DNA from: an uncultured Kangiella sp.
GTDB taxonomy: Bacteria > Pseudomonadota > Gammaproteobacteria > Enterobacterales > Kangiellaceae
NCBI GenBank assembly: GCA_950096615.1
Contig: CATNCP010000023.1
Location: 1 to 47,433, forward strand
DNA length: 47,433 nucleotides
Reading direction: 5' to 3'
Below, in pieces: positions 17,458 to 26,048 of the stretch; position 1 is the first letter of the stretch; every line of letters begins with the position of its first letter. The notes beneath the pieces were generated by a model. It worked only from the letters and a program-made list of their open reading frames with translations, was not told the origin of the DNA and ran no database searches. Made by a program: the position numbers and the translations under genes.

Positions 17458-18183
17458 TTACCACTCTTCGCAGTCTTCCTCAAACTCACATTCATCTTCA
17501 ATCGGCGGGCGGCCATCGTAAATCAAGAACTCTCTGCGTTGTAAATAAGCATCACGTACCATTAGGTACTCATCTAACGCTTCTTCCAATTGCTCTTCAA
17601 GCGGTAATAGCTGCGCTCGAGTATCAATTAACCACAGGGAACGTAAAGTCCATTCTGTCTGCGAGTCATTTAATGAGTCATAGGGGCTATACACGCCAAA
17701 AGAATCTACAGCAAAACCAATGCCGTCTCTTGCGTTAGAAGGGCCTATCAGAGGCAGCATCAGGAATGGGCCTGATTCAAAACCCCAAACAGCAAGTGTT
17801 TGACCAAAGTCTTCATCTTGCTCCTCAATACCCATCTCAGTCGCGGGATCTAGTAAACCAGCGATTCCGATGGTGCTATTAATAAGGAAACGTCCTGTAC
17901 TTTTGCCAGCATCACCGAACTTGGCTTGCAATAAAGCGTTAACGATATTAGATATTTCACCTATATTATCGAAAAAATTAGAGACTCCAGTCTCTACGGG
18001 ATCGGGCGTGATGTATTGATAACCCTCTGCAACAGGTTTCAACAACGCTTTATCGATAGAACGGTTAAATTCCCAAACAGCCCTGTTTCGTTCCTCATAA
18101 GGGTCTTTAGGGTTATCACCTGTCGTGGCGCAGGCCGTCAGCAATGTTGCTAACAAAATTATAATAATATGGTTACTTTTCAT
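17458..18183 (-). CDS. mlaA: MlaA/VacJ outer-membrane lipoprotein
   Basis: This 241-residue lipoprotein is the outer-membrane part of the Mla pathway, which removes misplaced phospholipids from the outer leaflet. A lipoprotein signal ends LLATLLTAC with Cys18 as the lipidation site. The MlaA blocks follow: DPYEERNRAVWEFNRSIDK, VSNFFDNIGEISNIVNALLQ, GRFLINSTIGIAGLLDPA, EDFGQTLAVWGFESGPFLMLPLIGPSNARDG. The C-terminus is unusually acidic and ends CEFEEDCEEW. The remaining mla genes are not in the window, as is common because mlaA is often unlinked. It precedes the 5'-nucleotidase gene by 12 bases. Confidence 0.93.
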   Translation of the reverse strand: MKSNHIIIILLATLLTACATTGDNPKDPYEERNRAVWEFNRSIDKALLKPVAEGYQYITPDPVETGVSNFFDNIGEISNIVNALLQAKFGDAGKSTGRFLINSTIGIAGLLDPATEMGIEEQDEDFGQTLAVWGFESGPFLMLPLIGPSNARDGIGFAVDSFGVYSPYDSLNDSQTEWTLRSLWLIDTRAQLLPLEEQLEEALDEYLMVRDAYLQRREFLIYDGRPPIEDECEFEEDCEEW

Positions 18184-18273
18184 TCCTCAATAACCTTTCT
18201 ATGCTCAATATGCGCTAATCATAAAGCACCAAAACACTTATGACCAGCGCTAAAGAGTTTAGCTACGCTTAAA

Positions 18274-19050
18274 TTAGGCAGTCCCTAAAATGATGTCACG
18301 CTCTAGCAAACTGGTTAAGATTTGTAGCCCGCCATTCAGTAACTGTTCAGGGTTCGGGAACCCCGTTTCTTCGATGAGCTGTTCTAAAGCTTGCTTTCCA
18401 GTTATTTGTCGTCCTTGGTGCAAGTGTTCGATAAATATGTCCAAAAGCCGATAAGTCATTGAGTTACCTTCCATAAAGTCGACTTCATGTTTACGATTAC
18501 GACTGATCATCAAGAAGGTTGGTGTCTCAGGGGCTTCATCAGGAATGTAACTAGCACCAATTCTATGAACCGGGTACTCGTAGACTAAACTATGAGCCAA
18601 CGGAGACACCACTACTGGTTCATTGAATAAATCGCCGTTCCTTTCGTGAGGGATTTTTAGAATATCTTCTTTCGCTGAAACCGTTTTAACCTCCATCCAT
18701 TCCCAATGCGCCAGCTCTAACATAAAGGGAAAGTCGTCAGCCTCTGCCTTACGATGCTCAGAAAGGTAGACAAAGAACTCTTTCGATATATCAATAAAGT
18801 AAGGTGACTCAGCTCTAAAGTCCGTGAAAAAAGCACGAACCATACGATGCCACTTATCATCCGATGTGATTTTTCGTAATACTGGAAAGCTGTTTTTACA
18901 GAAGTTCTCGATGTTGTTATAAAACAAATCATGATAAACCTTCATTCTTCTGGCTTCTATGCCAGTAGGAGCCTCAAACTCGGATGGGTTCCTGAGGTTC
19001 TTAGAAAACTGATATTGGATTTCTTGAAACTTTGGTAGTGAATTAGCCAT
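18274..19050 (-). CDS. hvfC: HvfC-type partner protein of MNIO enzyme (DUF2063)
   Basis: This 258-residue protein is the DUF2063/BufC partner that works with HvfB-type iron enzymes to modify a peptide. The N-terminal domain has the family pattern RRMKVYHDLFYNNIENFCKNSFPVLRKI, then WHRMVRAFFTDFRAESPYFIDISKEFFVYL and LELAHWEWMEV; the C-terminal domain is winged-helix-like (MTYRLLDIFIEHLHQGRQITGKQALEQL). In characterised relatives this protein binds the precursor and presents it to the oxidase. It starts 12 bases after hvfB, in the standard order A-B-C. No DoxX-type HvfD gene follows; the next gene is mlaA after 90 bases. The function is inferred from the family and the locus. Confidence 0.86.
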   Translation of the reverse strand: MANSLPKFQEIQYQFSKNLRNPSEFEAPTGIEARRMKVYHDLFYNNIENFCKNSFPVLRKITSDDKWHRMVRAFFTDFRAESPYFIDISKEFFVYLSEHRKAEADDFPFMLELAHWEWMEVKTVSAKEDILKIPHERNGDLFNEPVVVSPLAHSLVYEYPVHRIGASYIPDEAPETPTFLMISRNRKHEVDFMEGNSMTYRLLDIFIEHLHQGRQITGKQALEQLIEETGFPNPEQLLNGGLQILTSLLERDIILGTA

Positions 19051-19062
19051 AGGTAGTTAGCC

Positions 19063-19908
19063 CTATGCAATCGCTGGTTGATGATTGTGATTGGTGCTGT
19101 ACTTATTCTGTAACTCTTTAATCTTGTCCACTTCTGCCAGAAGTTGTGGCATCGCAGGGATATTAAAGTCTCGCTCAAGTAATGTGGGGAACACTCCAAA
19201 GTGGTCATAGGCAGTTTCTAATAAAGACCACACATCGTCTTTAACATTCGCACCGTGTGTATCCACTTTTAAGTCATCAGCTTCATCGTAGTGTCCTGCG
19301 ATATGAGAGTAAGCTACTCTATCTTTAGGTAGCGCTAACAGGAAATCTTTAGGGTCGTAGCGATGATTGATGCTATTAACGTAAATATTATTGATATCAA
19401 GTAATATATCGCAGTCAGCCTCTTCGACCACTGCTTTAAAAAACTCTAATTCAGACATTTCTTGGCCAGGCGCAGCGTAGTAAGAAACATTTTCCATCGC
19501 AAGGCGCTGTCCGATAATGTCTTGTACTTGCTTAATTCGGTCCGCAACATAATGCACTGCTTCTTCGGTAAATGGAATCGGCATAAGGTCGTACATGTGA
19601 CCATCATCGCTACAGTAGCTTAAATGCTCGCTATAACAACGGATATTATGCTTTTTGATAAACTCTGCCACTTCTTTTACAAATGCCGTATCAAGAGGGC
19701 TGGGACTGCCAATCGATAAGGACAAGCCATGGATCACAAAAGGGAATCGCTCAGTATATTGGGCAAAAACTTGCTCTAAATGCCCACCAAAAGGTAACCA
19801 GTTTTCCGGAGCAACTTCCATAAAGTCAACGCTTGAAGCATCTAGCGCCTCAAACTCTCTCATGAAGTCACGTCTTAAACCAAGTCCTGCACCTGTTACT
19901 GGATACAA
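19063..19908 (-). CDS. hvfB: MNIO-family peptide-modifying oxidase (HvfB/BufB, DUF692)
   Basis: This 281-residue TIM-barrel enzyme is a multinuclear non-heme iron oxidase. Relatives convert cysteines of EGKCG motifs in HvfA-type peptides into oxazolone-thioamides or related copper-binding groups. Likely metal ligands lie in MEVAPENW, FVIHGLSLSIGS, CYSEHLSY, AMENVSYYA, DILLDINNIYVNS, VAYSHIAGH and TLLERDFN, and the N-terminal GAGLGLRRDF is characteristic. I prefer a TTG start at 19908, which has AAAGG about eight bases before it; an in-frame GTG at 19917 would add three residues and lacks a ribosome site. It lies between hvfA and hvfC. The exact product cannot be read from the sequence. Confidence 0.9.
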   Translation of the reverse strand: MYPVTGAGLGLRRDFMREFEALDASSVDFMEVAPENWLPFGGHLEQVFAQYTERFPFVIHGLSLSIGSPSPLDTAFVKEVAEFIKKHNIRCYSEHLSYCSDDGHMYDLMPIPFTEEAVHYVADRIKQVQDIIGQRLAMENVSYYAAPGQEMSELEFFKAVVEEADCDILLDINNIYVNSINHRYDPKDFLLALPKDRVAYSHIAGHYDEADDLKVDTHGANVKDDVWSLLETAYDHFGVFPTLLERDFNIPAMPQLLAEVDKIKELQNKYSTNHNHQPAIA

Positions 19909-19933
19909 ACAAATCACCTTTGAAGAGTTAATT

Positions 19934-19968
19934 AGTAGAAAGGAAGGGTGATGGAGAAACCACCACCC
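19934..19968 (-). terminator. Hairpin between hvfA and hvfB (attenuator candidate)
   Basis: In the minus-strand RNA, GGGUGGUGG-UUUCU-CCAUCACCC forms a nine-pair stem (one G-U pair) followed by a pyrimidine tract UUCCUUUCU. Placed between precursor and enzyme genes, it would let most transcripts stop after hvfA, giving excess peptide over enzymes. Confidence 0.6.
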
Positions 19969-19990
19969 TATGGTCTAAAAGCTTAGAAGA

Positions 19991-20374
19991 TTAAGCTACG
20001 CCGCATTTACCTTCGCCGCACTTGCCTTCTTTTTCAGTTTTGCCTTCACCGCATTTACCTTCGCCGCACTTGCCTTCTTTCTCGGCTTTATCTTCGCCGC
20101 ATTTGCCTTCACCGCACTTGCCTTCTTTCTCGGCTTTACCTTCACCGCACTTGCCTTCGCCGCATTTGCCTTCATTTTCTTTAGCGTGATCTTCACCACA
20201 CTTGCCTTCGCCGCATTTGCCTTCGCCTGCTTCGAATTTAGCAAGATCGTAACCAGCTTGAAGGTCATTTAATGCGAATGGGTTGTCGCTTGCAGCAGCT
20301 GTACCCATTGCAGCAGAAGCTGCAATTGATGCACCAACGATTACGGCTAATTTTTTCTTATCTTTGTTTAACAT
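19991..20374 (-). CDS. hvfA: HvfA/bufferin precursor with ten EGKCG motifs
   Basis: This 127-residue exported peptide is the substrate of the MNIO enzyme HvfB. It has a lysine-rich N-terminus and a hydrophobic signal-like segment (about 9-28, ending in an AAAS region), a short linker NPFALNDLQAGYDLAKFEAG and then a repeat domain. EGKCG occurs ten times as five tandem pairs (51-60, 68-77, 84-93, 100-109, 116-125), separated by charged spacers such as EDHAKEN and EGKAEK. The ten cysteines are 54, 59, 71, 76, 87, 92, 103, 108, 119 and 124. Bufferins are linked to copper binding and protection in the periplasm. AGGAG precedes the ATG at 20374. The near-identical DNA repeats suggest expansion by slippage. 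Confidence 0.93.
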   Translation of the reverse strand: MLNKDKKKLAVIVGASIAASAAMGTAAASDNPFALNDLQAGYDLAKFEAGEGKCGEGKCGEDHAKENEGKCGEGKCGEGKAEKEGKCGEGKCGEDKAEKEGKCGEGKCGEGKTEKEGKCGEGKCGVA

Positions 20375-20519
20375 AGACTTACTCCTAGGTTGCTTACTTT
20401 AGTTAAGTTATTCAGAAACTTAGACTTACCATATCTGAATTTGTTACAGATTTTTTTTGCATTGTCTAAATTTGGCGTTTTTTGAGACAAATGTCACGCA
20501 AAAAATCACCTTGATAACA

Positions 20520-21545
20520 CTATTCCACGTTTTCCGTGATTTCTATGTGAAAAGTTTCGCTGGGAGTTAAAGAGCTTTGTATGCTGGTCTGACCAAAGCG
20601 GTCACCTGGCTCGGGTTGTGCTAGGCCACTTTGTGATAAGCGGACTTGAATATAAATATTCTCAGCGTCCCACAGGTCAACACCTGGCAACATAACATCG
20701 CTTGGTGTAATTTTTTGAGGTGTATGAAGTTTAGAAATATCAATAGATTTTACCGCAACTGGAGGACCGCCTTTCTCGTTTCGAACAAGGAAGAACGCTT
20801 TTTTATAACGCGTCAACAAAAGTGTATCCACATTATCGATAACAACAGTGATGTGATTCAGCTGAGCAAGCTTAAGCTGTCGTTGAGCTTGTTCAATTTG
20901 CTTACTGATTAACTGGTGAGATTCGCTACCTGGCTCTCTATATTGCAACAATTGCTGCCAATAACTGATCGCAGCCTGATACTCCTGTTGTTTAAAATGA
21001 TTAATGCCCTGCATCAACAAAGCGCCTTCATGGTTTGGCTCATTCATCAGTACAAGATTGATATGTCGCTCGGCATTCTCAAAAGCTTCTGGGCTACCCT
21101 GCTCCATAAAGTAGCGAGCAACCTCAATTCTGGTTTCAGCCCTAGGATTAGCCGCAACAGCTCTGGTAAAGGCTTGATCCGCTCTTGCCACTTCACCAAA
21201 CCGCAAGAAAATATTGCCGAGTTCTCGCCATTTTTCAAAGTTTCCAGGGTCACTCTCGGTTCGCAATCTTAGTTCTGCCAATAGTTCTTGGATGGTAATT
21301 TCTTTCTGATCAGCTTTGTTCGCCAGTTGCTTAAGATCGAAGCCACTTAAACGCTGGTGCAACTCAGCTGTTTCTTCTAACTCTTGATGAGCGCCTTGAT
21401 AGTAATAAATTCCTAAAGAACTTAGGCTTGCCAGCACCAATAGTGACAAGTAAGCAATAATTCGATGCTTACCCGTAAAGACTTGCCCAAATAACCATGC
21501 AGCCCATACCAAGGCTATTAATACAAATGCGAACCATACCAACAT
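20520..21545 (-). CDS. ccmI: Cytochrome c maturation protein CcmI (TPR)
   Basis: This 341-residue membrane protein binds the C-terminus of apocytochrome c and passes it to the heme lyase complex. Two N-terminal membrane segments (about 1-19 and 30-49) are separated by a short cytosolic loop (GQVFTGKHR). A periplasmic TPR domain follows, with units such as FEKWRELGNIFLRFGEVARADQAF and HEGALLMQGINHFKQQEYQAAISYW. The C-terminal part (about 230-341) is beta-rich, as in E. coli CcmH's C-terminal portion and Pseudomonas CcmI. It is the last gene of the ccm operon, starting three bases after ccmH. Confidence 0.9.
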   Translation of the reverse strand: MLVWFAFVLIALVWAAWLFGQVFTGKHRIIAYLSLLVLASLSSLGIYYYQGAHQELEETAELHQRLSGFDLKQLANKADQKEITIQELLAELRLRTESDPGNFEKWRELGNIFLRFGEVARADQAFTRAVAANPRAETRIEVARYFMEQGSPEAFENAERHINLVLMNEPNHEGALLMQGINHFKQQEYQAAISYWQQLLQYREPGSESHQLISKQIEQAQRQLKLAQLNHITVVIDNVDTLLLTRYKKAFFLVRNEKGGPPVAVKSIDISKLHTPQKITPSDVMLPGVDLWDAENIYIQVRLSQSGLAQPEPGDRFGQTSIQSSLTPSETFHIEITENVE

Positions 21546-21548
21546 CAG

Positions 21549-21968
21549 TTACTCTTCCTCAGTTCCAGTTTGCTCAGGCTTTACTCGACGACGTCCAACC
21601 TTTAACAATACGGCAATTAAGATAACTAGAAACACTGCCAAAGGCGCAAACCACAAGAAGTAATTTGATGGTTTGACTGGCGGGTCGTAAAGCACAAAGT
21701 CACCGTAACGTTCTTGCATATAAGCTAAGATTTCTCGCTTGGTAGAGCCATTACTAACTTGCTGATAAACGATATATCGCAAATCTTCCGACAAACCAGC
21801 ATTAGACTCAGCAATGGTTTGATTCTGGCACTTTGGGCAACGAAGCTCATTTATAATGTCAGTATAAAGCTGCTCCTGCTCTTCTGTCTTGAACTCATAG
21901 GTTTCAATAACAGCAAAGGCTTGTAAGCTCATTAATATGGCTATTGTGGCAATCAACTGTTTCATCAT
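21549..21968 (-). CDS. ccmH: Cytochrome c maturation thiol protein CcmH
   Basis: This 139-residue protein helps keep the apocytochrome CxxCH cysteines reduced before heme attachment. It has a signal peptide (MMKQLIATIAILMSLQAFA), the conserved LRCPKCQNQTIAESNAGLSEDLR redox motif with CPKC, and one C-terminal membrane segment (YFLWFAPLAVFLVILIAVLL). Length fits the short CcmH form that pairs with a separate CcmI, as here. Its ATG overlaps the ccmG stop by four bases (ATGA), indicating translational coupling. Confidence 0.95.
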   Translation of the reverse strand: MMKQLIATIAILMSLQAFAVIETYEFKTEEQEQLYTDIINELRCPKCQNQTIAESNAGLSEDLRYIVYQQVSNGSTKREILAYMQERYGDFVLYDPPVKPSNYFLWFAPLAVFLVILIAVLLKVGRRRVKPEQTGTEEE

Positions 21969-22558
21969 TTCATTCCCTCACTATCATTCTCTGCTGCGTC
22001 TTTTTGCACTTGCTCTAAAGGATACCCTTGAACTTGCTCTATCACCGGTAATATTTTGCTATTCCACACACGATCATCAATAACACCGACGTATCGGAAC
22101 CTTACTTTGCCATCGCTATCCACGACAAATGTCTCAGGAGCACCGTAAACGCCTAGGTCGATACCCAACTGCCCGTCAACATCAGCGATGACCATTGAGT
22201 ATGGGTTACCTTTCTTCTCTAAGAACTCTAACGCATCTCTCGCTTGATCTTTATAGTTAACGCCAACAATAGGTACTGGATATTGCTGTGAGAACTTCAT
22301 TAAGTAAGGATGCTCTATATGACAAGGGCCACACCAAGTACCCCAGACGTTCAACAGAAACAATTTATTAGGTAAAGACTCTGATGTATAAACATGTTCA
22401 GGGTTTTGTAGCGCGGATAATTTAAAATCGGGCACGGGTTTATCGATCAAATTTGAGTTCAGTTTTTTAGGGTCTTTTTCTAACGCAAACCAAAAGAAAA
22501 TGACTAAAATGATAAAGGTAACTATTGGTGCTACCGCTAACACTAACTTCTTATTCAC
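21965..22558 (-). CDS. ccmG: Thiol:disulfide oxidoreductase CcmG/DsbE
   Basis: This 197-residue membrane-anchored thioredoxin reduces disulfides in the cytochrome c maturation pathway. An N-terminal membrane anchor (LVLAVAPIVTFIILVIFFWFAL) is followed by the DsbE-type region DKPVPDFKLSALQNP, the active site NVWGTWCGPCHIEHP and the conserved GVYGAPETFVVDSDGKVRFRYVG with its cis-proline. I chose GTG at 22558, overlapping the end of ccmF, because GGAGA lies eight bases before it; a TTG at 22573 would extend it by five residues. It is coupled to ccmF before it and ccmH after it. Confidence 0.94.
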   Translation of the reverse strand: MNKKLVLAVAPIVTFIILVIFFWFALEKDPKKLNSNLIDKPVPDFKLSALQNPEHVYTSESLPNKLFLLNVWGTWCGPCHIEHPYLMKFSQQYPVPIVGVNYKDQARDALEFLEKKGNPYSMVIADVDGQLGIDLGVYGAPETFVVDSDGKVRFRYVGVIDDRVWNSKILPVIEQVQGYPLEQVQKDAAENDSEGMK

Positions 22559-24539
22559 CCGAACTCTCCACAACGCTAGTTGTTTCTGATTTAGTCAGCT
22601 TTTTTTCACGGCGCCTTTGGCGATAGCGCTTATCTGAAACTGCTAACAAACCACCCAAAGCCATAAAAATTGAACCTAGCCATATCCAACGTACAAATGG
22701 TTTATAGTAAACACTAATAGCCCATGCACCATCATCTAGCGGCTCACCCATCACCACGTATATATCTCTGAATAAGCCAGCATCAATATCCGCTTCGGTC
22801 ATAACCATTTTAGACGCATTGTATTTACGTTTCTCAGGGTGTAAATCAGTGATCAACTCGCCCTCAGAATAAATACGGAAGCTGCCCGCTGATGAGATGT
22901 AGTTTGGCCCTTCGGTATTCTTGAAGTCGTAAAACTCAACATCTAAATCTTCTACCTGAACTGTCTCACCCTGGCTAATTTTAATGTTTTCTTCGATACT
23001 GTAATAAGAGGTCAACACAACCCCTAAAACCGTTACTGCTACGCCCAAGTGAGCGACCAGCATTCCCCAGTAACTACGACTAATTTTCTTCACGCCGATA
23101 GTGAAAGAAGTGCTTTTTGAGGCTTGCGCTAGCACATACTTAGCACAGCCGGCCAACACCCACAGCCCAAGAGTCGTTCCAACTAATGCCATAGGCTCAA
23201 TACCACCCATGATAATAACCACGGCTAAAGCAATTAAAATACTGCTTATAGCCCAGAGCCAATACTTTGTCAGCATGGGCTTCATCGATTCTTGTTTCCA
23301 ATTAATTTGCTGACCAATCGGCATCAAAATTAAAATTGGAATCATGAAAATTGAAAACATTAAATTGAAGTACGGAGGGCCAACCGAAGATTTATCACCA
23401 GTAAAGGCTTCTTGAATCAGCGGATGCAAAGTCCCTAACAAGACCATAAAAGTCACAACCGCGAGTAATGCATTGTTAAACAGCAGTGCGGTCTCACGAG
23501 AAAAGAGTCCAAAATTGGCTTTGGAACGTATCTTGCTCGACTGAATCGCGTAAATAAGTAATGAAGCGCCTACCACAATACCTAAGAACACTAAAATAAA
23601 GCGCCCTCTTACTGGATCATTTGCAAACGAATGAACAGATGTTAGAACACCTGAGCGTACCAAGAAGGTTCCCAGCAAGCTCAATGAGAAGGTTAAAATA
23701 GCCAGCAAGACCGTCCACGACTTAAACACACCACGCTTTTCTGTTGCCGCCAACGAGTGAATCAAAGCGGTACCTGCGAGCCAAGGCATAAAGGAAGCAT
23801 TCTCTACCGGATCCCAGAACCACCAGCCACCCCAGCCGAGCTCATAATATGCCCACCAACTACCCAGCGCGATACCTAGCGACATAAAAATCCACGCCAC
23901 GGTCGTCCATGGACGGCTCCAACGAGCCCAGTGGTGATCTAAATCCCCTTGAAGCAAACCAGCGATAGCGAAGGCAAATACGACCGAAAAACCGACATAG
24001 CCCATGTACAACATAGGTGGGTGTACGATCAAACCAAAGTCTTGCAGCAACGGATTTAAGTCAGAACCATCGATCGGAATAAACGGCAACACACGATCAA
24101 AAGGATTTGATGTAAATAAAGTAAAGGCGATAAAACCGATTGCAATAAAGCCCATCACTCCCAAAACACGGGTAATTAATGGCTTTGGTAGCGACTTGCT
24201 GAAGAGTGCCACAGCCGCCATCCAGCCGGTTAGGATAAGTACCCATAGGAGTAAGGAGCCTTCGTGAGCACCCCAGACAGCGGAAATTCGGTAATGAATC
24301 GGTAGCTGAGTATTAGAGTGGTTCGCAACGTAAGCAACCGAGAAATCATTATTGATAAAGGAAATCGTTAAGCAAACAAAGCTCGCAAGAATAAGAGCAA
24401 AAATACTGATCGATGCACGTTTTGAAAACTGCATCAAACCTTGGTGTTGGTAATGCGCACCAATAAACGAAAGCACACCTAAAAATATGGCGTTAATAAA
24501 CGCCATGATTAATAAAAAATTACCGAGTTCAGGGATCAA
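22551..24539 (-). CDS. ccmF: Cytochrome c heme lyase subunit CcmF
   Basis: This 662-residue polytopic protein takes heme from holo-CcmE and attaches it to apocytochrome c. The tryptophan-rich heme-handling signature WGWGGWWFWDPVENASFMPW is present, along with the N-terminal IPELGNFLL and GSLLLWVLILTGW blocks and about fifteen membrane segments. The large periplasmic domain near the C-terminus includes TEADIDAGLFRDIYVVMGEPLDDGAWAISVYYKPFVRWIWLG. The start is TTG at 24539: the aligned MPE-type N-terminus of relatives begins here and AGG lies nine bases upstream. It begins nine bases after the ccmE stop. Confidence 0.96.
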   Translation of the reverse strand: MIPELGNFLLIMAFINAIFLGVLSFIGAHYQHQGLMQFSKRASISIFALILASFVCLTISFINNDFSVAYVANHSNTQLPIHYRISAVWGAHEGSLLLWVLILTGWMAAVALFSKSLPKPLITRVLGVMGFIAIGFIAFTLFTSNPFDRVLPFIPIDGSDLNPLLQDFGLIVHPPMLYMGYVGFSVVFAFAIAGLLQGDLDHHWARWSRPWTTVAWIFMSLGIALGSWWAYYELGWGGWWFWDPVENASFMPWLAGTALIHSLAATEKRGVFKSWTVLLAILTFSLSLLGTFLVRSGVLTSVHSFANDPVRGRFILVFLGIVVGASLLIYAIQSSKIRSKANFGLFSRETALLFNNALLAVVTFMVLLGTLHPLIQEAFTGDKSSVGPPYFNLMFSIFMIPILILMPIGQQINWKQESMKPMLTKYWLWAISSILIALAVVIIMGGIEPMALVGTTLGLWVLAGCAKYVLAQASKSTSFTIGVKKISRSYWGMLVAHLGVAVTVLGVVLTSYYSIEENIKISQGETVQVEDLDVEFYDFKNTEGPNYISSAGSFRIYSEGELITDLHPEKRKYNASKMVMTEADIDAGLFRDIYVVMGEPLDDGAWAISVYYKPFVRWIWLGSIFMALGGLLAVSDKRYRQRRREKKLTKSETTSVVESSGE

Positions 24540-24548
24540 GACTAGTAC

Positions 24549-25004
24549 CTAATATTCTGATGATTTTGACTTACCGGGATGACCATACTTTTCCAGCGAC
24601 TGCTCAACCTCTGGAGGCATATACTTTTCATCGTGCTTGGCTAAGACTTTCGATGCGACAAATTCTGTCTTAGAAACCAGCTGACCTTCAGCGATCACGC
24701 CTTGGCCCTCTTTAAACAGATCAGGCAAAATGCCGTGGTATTGCACTCTTAGCGAGTTTTGGTTATCTGTCACAGTGAACTCTACATCAAGCCCATCGGC
24801 AGCGCGCTTGACCGAGTTATAGGCCACTAAACCACCAACGCGGATGGTTTTGTTCAAAGGTGCTTTGCCTTGGCTAACTTCTGTTGGTGGGTAAAAATGG
24901 TTTATGTTCGAGCTTAACGCATAAAGAATTAAGCCAACTGCTGCCGACAGCAGGGCTAAACCACCAATAATAGCGAATAATTTATTTCGACGATGTGCTT
25001 TCAT
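24549..25004 (-). CDS. ccmE: Heme chaperone CcmE
   Basis: This 151-residue periplasmic chaperone covalently holds heme delivered by CcmABCD and passes it to CcmF. It has a basic cytosolic start (MKAHRRNKL), one membrane anchor (about 9-31) and an OB-fold domain with FTVTDNQNSLRVQYHGILPDLF. The heme-binding His124 lies in LAKHDEKYMPPEV, with the conserved Tyr128. Length is typical. It follows ccmD after about 64 bases. Confidence 0.96.
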   Translation of the reverse strand: MKAHRRNKLFAIIGGLALLSAAVGLILYALSSNINHFYPPTEVSQGKAPLNKTIRVGGLVAYNSVKRAADGLDVEFTVTDNQNSLRVQYHGILPDLFKEGQGVIAEGQLVSKTEFVASKVLAKHDEKYMPPEVEQSLEKYGHPGKSKSSEY

Positions 25005-25068
25005 GAGTTCTACAGTTTAAATTCGTTTGGTTTTACAATGTCTCAACAGGAGTAACCACACAGTAGTG

Positions 25069-25278
25069 TTACTCAGTTGGTGATACCTTCAGCTTACGAG
25101 CTTTCGTTCTTTCGCCGCTAGGCGCTTTAGCTTCTTGCTGCGCTTTTTGCTTCAAAGATTTCAGCATCATACGAAAGCCAATAAAGAGACCTAGTAACAC
25201 GATTAAGGTCATAAGGTAGCTCGACCATACATAAGCGCCATGCTTGCCCATAAAGATAAATTCATGCCAACTGCTCAT
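25069..25278 (-). CDS. ccmD: Heme exporter protein CcmD
   Basis: This 69-residue protein has the FMGKHGAYVWSSYLMT block and one membrane segment (AYVWSSYLMTLIVLLGLFIGF), followed by a basic cytosolic tail rich in lysine and arginine, as in CcmD. It is needed to release holo-CcmE from the CcmABC complex. Its ATG overlaps the ccmC stop by four bases. The tail is somewhat longer than in many CcmD proteins. Confidence 0.9.
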   Translation of the reverse strand: MSSWHEFIFMGKHGAYVWSSYLMTLIVLLGLFIGFRMMLKSLKQKAQQEAKAPSGERTKARKLKVSPTE

Positions 25279-26042
25279 GCATCACCTCTTTCTGTCGATT
25301 GTCCTGTTGCCCACTCGGTTACCCAGCGTGCTTTTTGGTTTCGTAAAATAATTTCAGCTCTCAATCGCATGATGACCAGAGCCGCGAAAAGTAGGTACAT
25401 CGCGCCCAGCATCAAAAACAGCGGTGTCTGAAACGCAGGATCAAGTGCACCTTCTTCTGTCACAGAGTAACCCTGATGCAACGTATTCCACCACTTCACT
25501 GATAAGTAAATAATGGGAATGTTAATCACGCCGACAATCGCCAAGATAGCACCGGCTTTATCCGCTTTTGAGCGATCTGAAAACGATGCGTGTAAAGCAA
25601 TATAACCTAGGTAGAGGAACAATAATAACAACTCAGACGTCATACGAGCGTCCCATTCCCACCAAGTTCCCCACGTTGGCTTACCCCATACGGAGCCTGT
25701 AAACAGTGCCAAAAAAGTCATGGCTGCGCCTACTGGCGCGATAGACCGTACGGCTGCGAAAGCCATCTTCATTTTCCAAACCAAGCCCACCGTAGCTGCA
25801 ATCGCCATTGCTATATAAGCAATCATAGACAATGCCGCCGCAGGCACATGCACATACATGATACGGACCGTATGGCCTTGGCCTTGGCGTACCTCAATTG
25901 GCGAAGCCCACAATGAGTAATACAAGCCAACAGCCAGCAGTATCAACGTCGCTCCCCATATCCATGGAAGCCACTGACCTGTTTTTTGGAATAAATATTT
26001 TGGAGAACCTAGCTGGTGAAACCAGCGCCAAGCGTTTGCCAT
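25275..26042 (-). CDS. ccmC: Heme-handling membrane protein CcmC
   Basis: This 255-residue protein has six membrane segments and the WWD heme-handling signature WGTWWEWDARMTSELLLLF. The external-loop histidines of VHVPAAALSM and KWWNTLHQGYSV fit the axial heme ligands. CcmC loads heme onto CcmE. It begins six bases after ccmB and overlaps ccmD. Length and motifs are typical of proteobacterial CcmC. Confidence 0.96.
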   Translation of the reverse strand: MANAWRWFHQLGSPKYLFQKTGQWLPWIWGATLILLAVGLYYSLWASPIEVRQGQGHTVRIMYVHVPAAALSMIAYIAMAIAATVGLVWKMKMAFAAVRSIAPVGAAMTFLALFTGSVWGKPTWGTWWEWDARMTSELLLLFLYLGYIALHASFSDRSKADKAGAILAIVGVINIPIIYLSVKWWNTLHQGYSVTEEGALDPAFQTPLFLMLGAMYLLFAALVIMRLRAEIILRNQKARWVTEWATGQSTERGDA

Positions 26043-26048
26043 TAAACC

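Noticed and set aside
19991-20230. Regularly spaced direct repeats that look like a small CRISPR array
   Set aside because: The repeats are in-frame codons for EGKCG units, with no palindromic repeat, unique spacers or cas genes.
19996-20268. Lys/Ala-rich second-frame ORF inside hvfA
   Set aside because: It is a by-product of the EGKCG-coding DNA repeats; the hvfA frame has the signal peptide, ribosome site and family motif.
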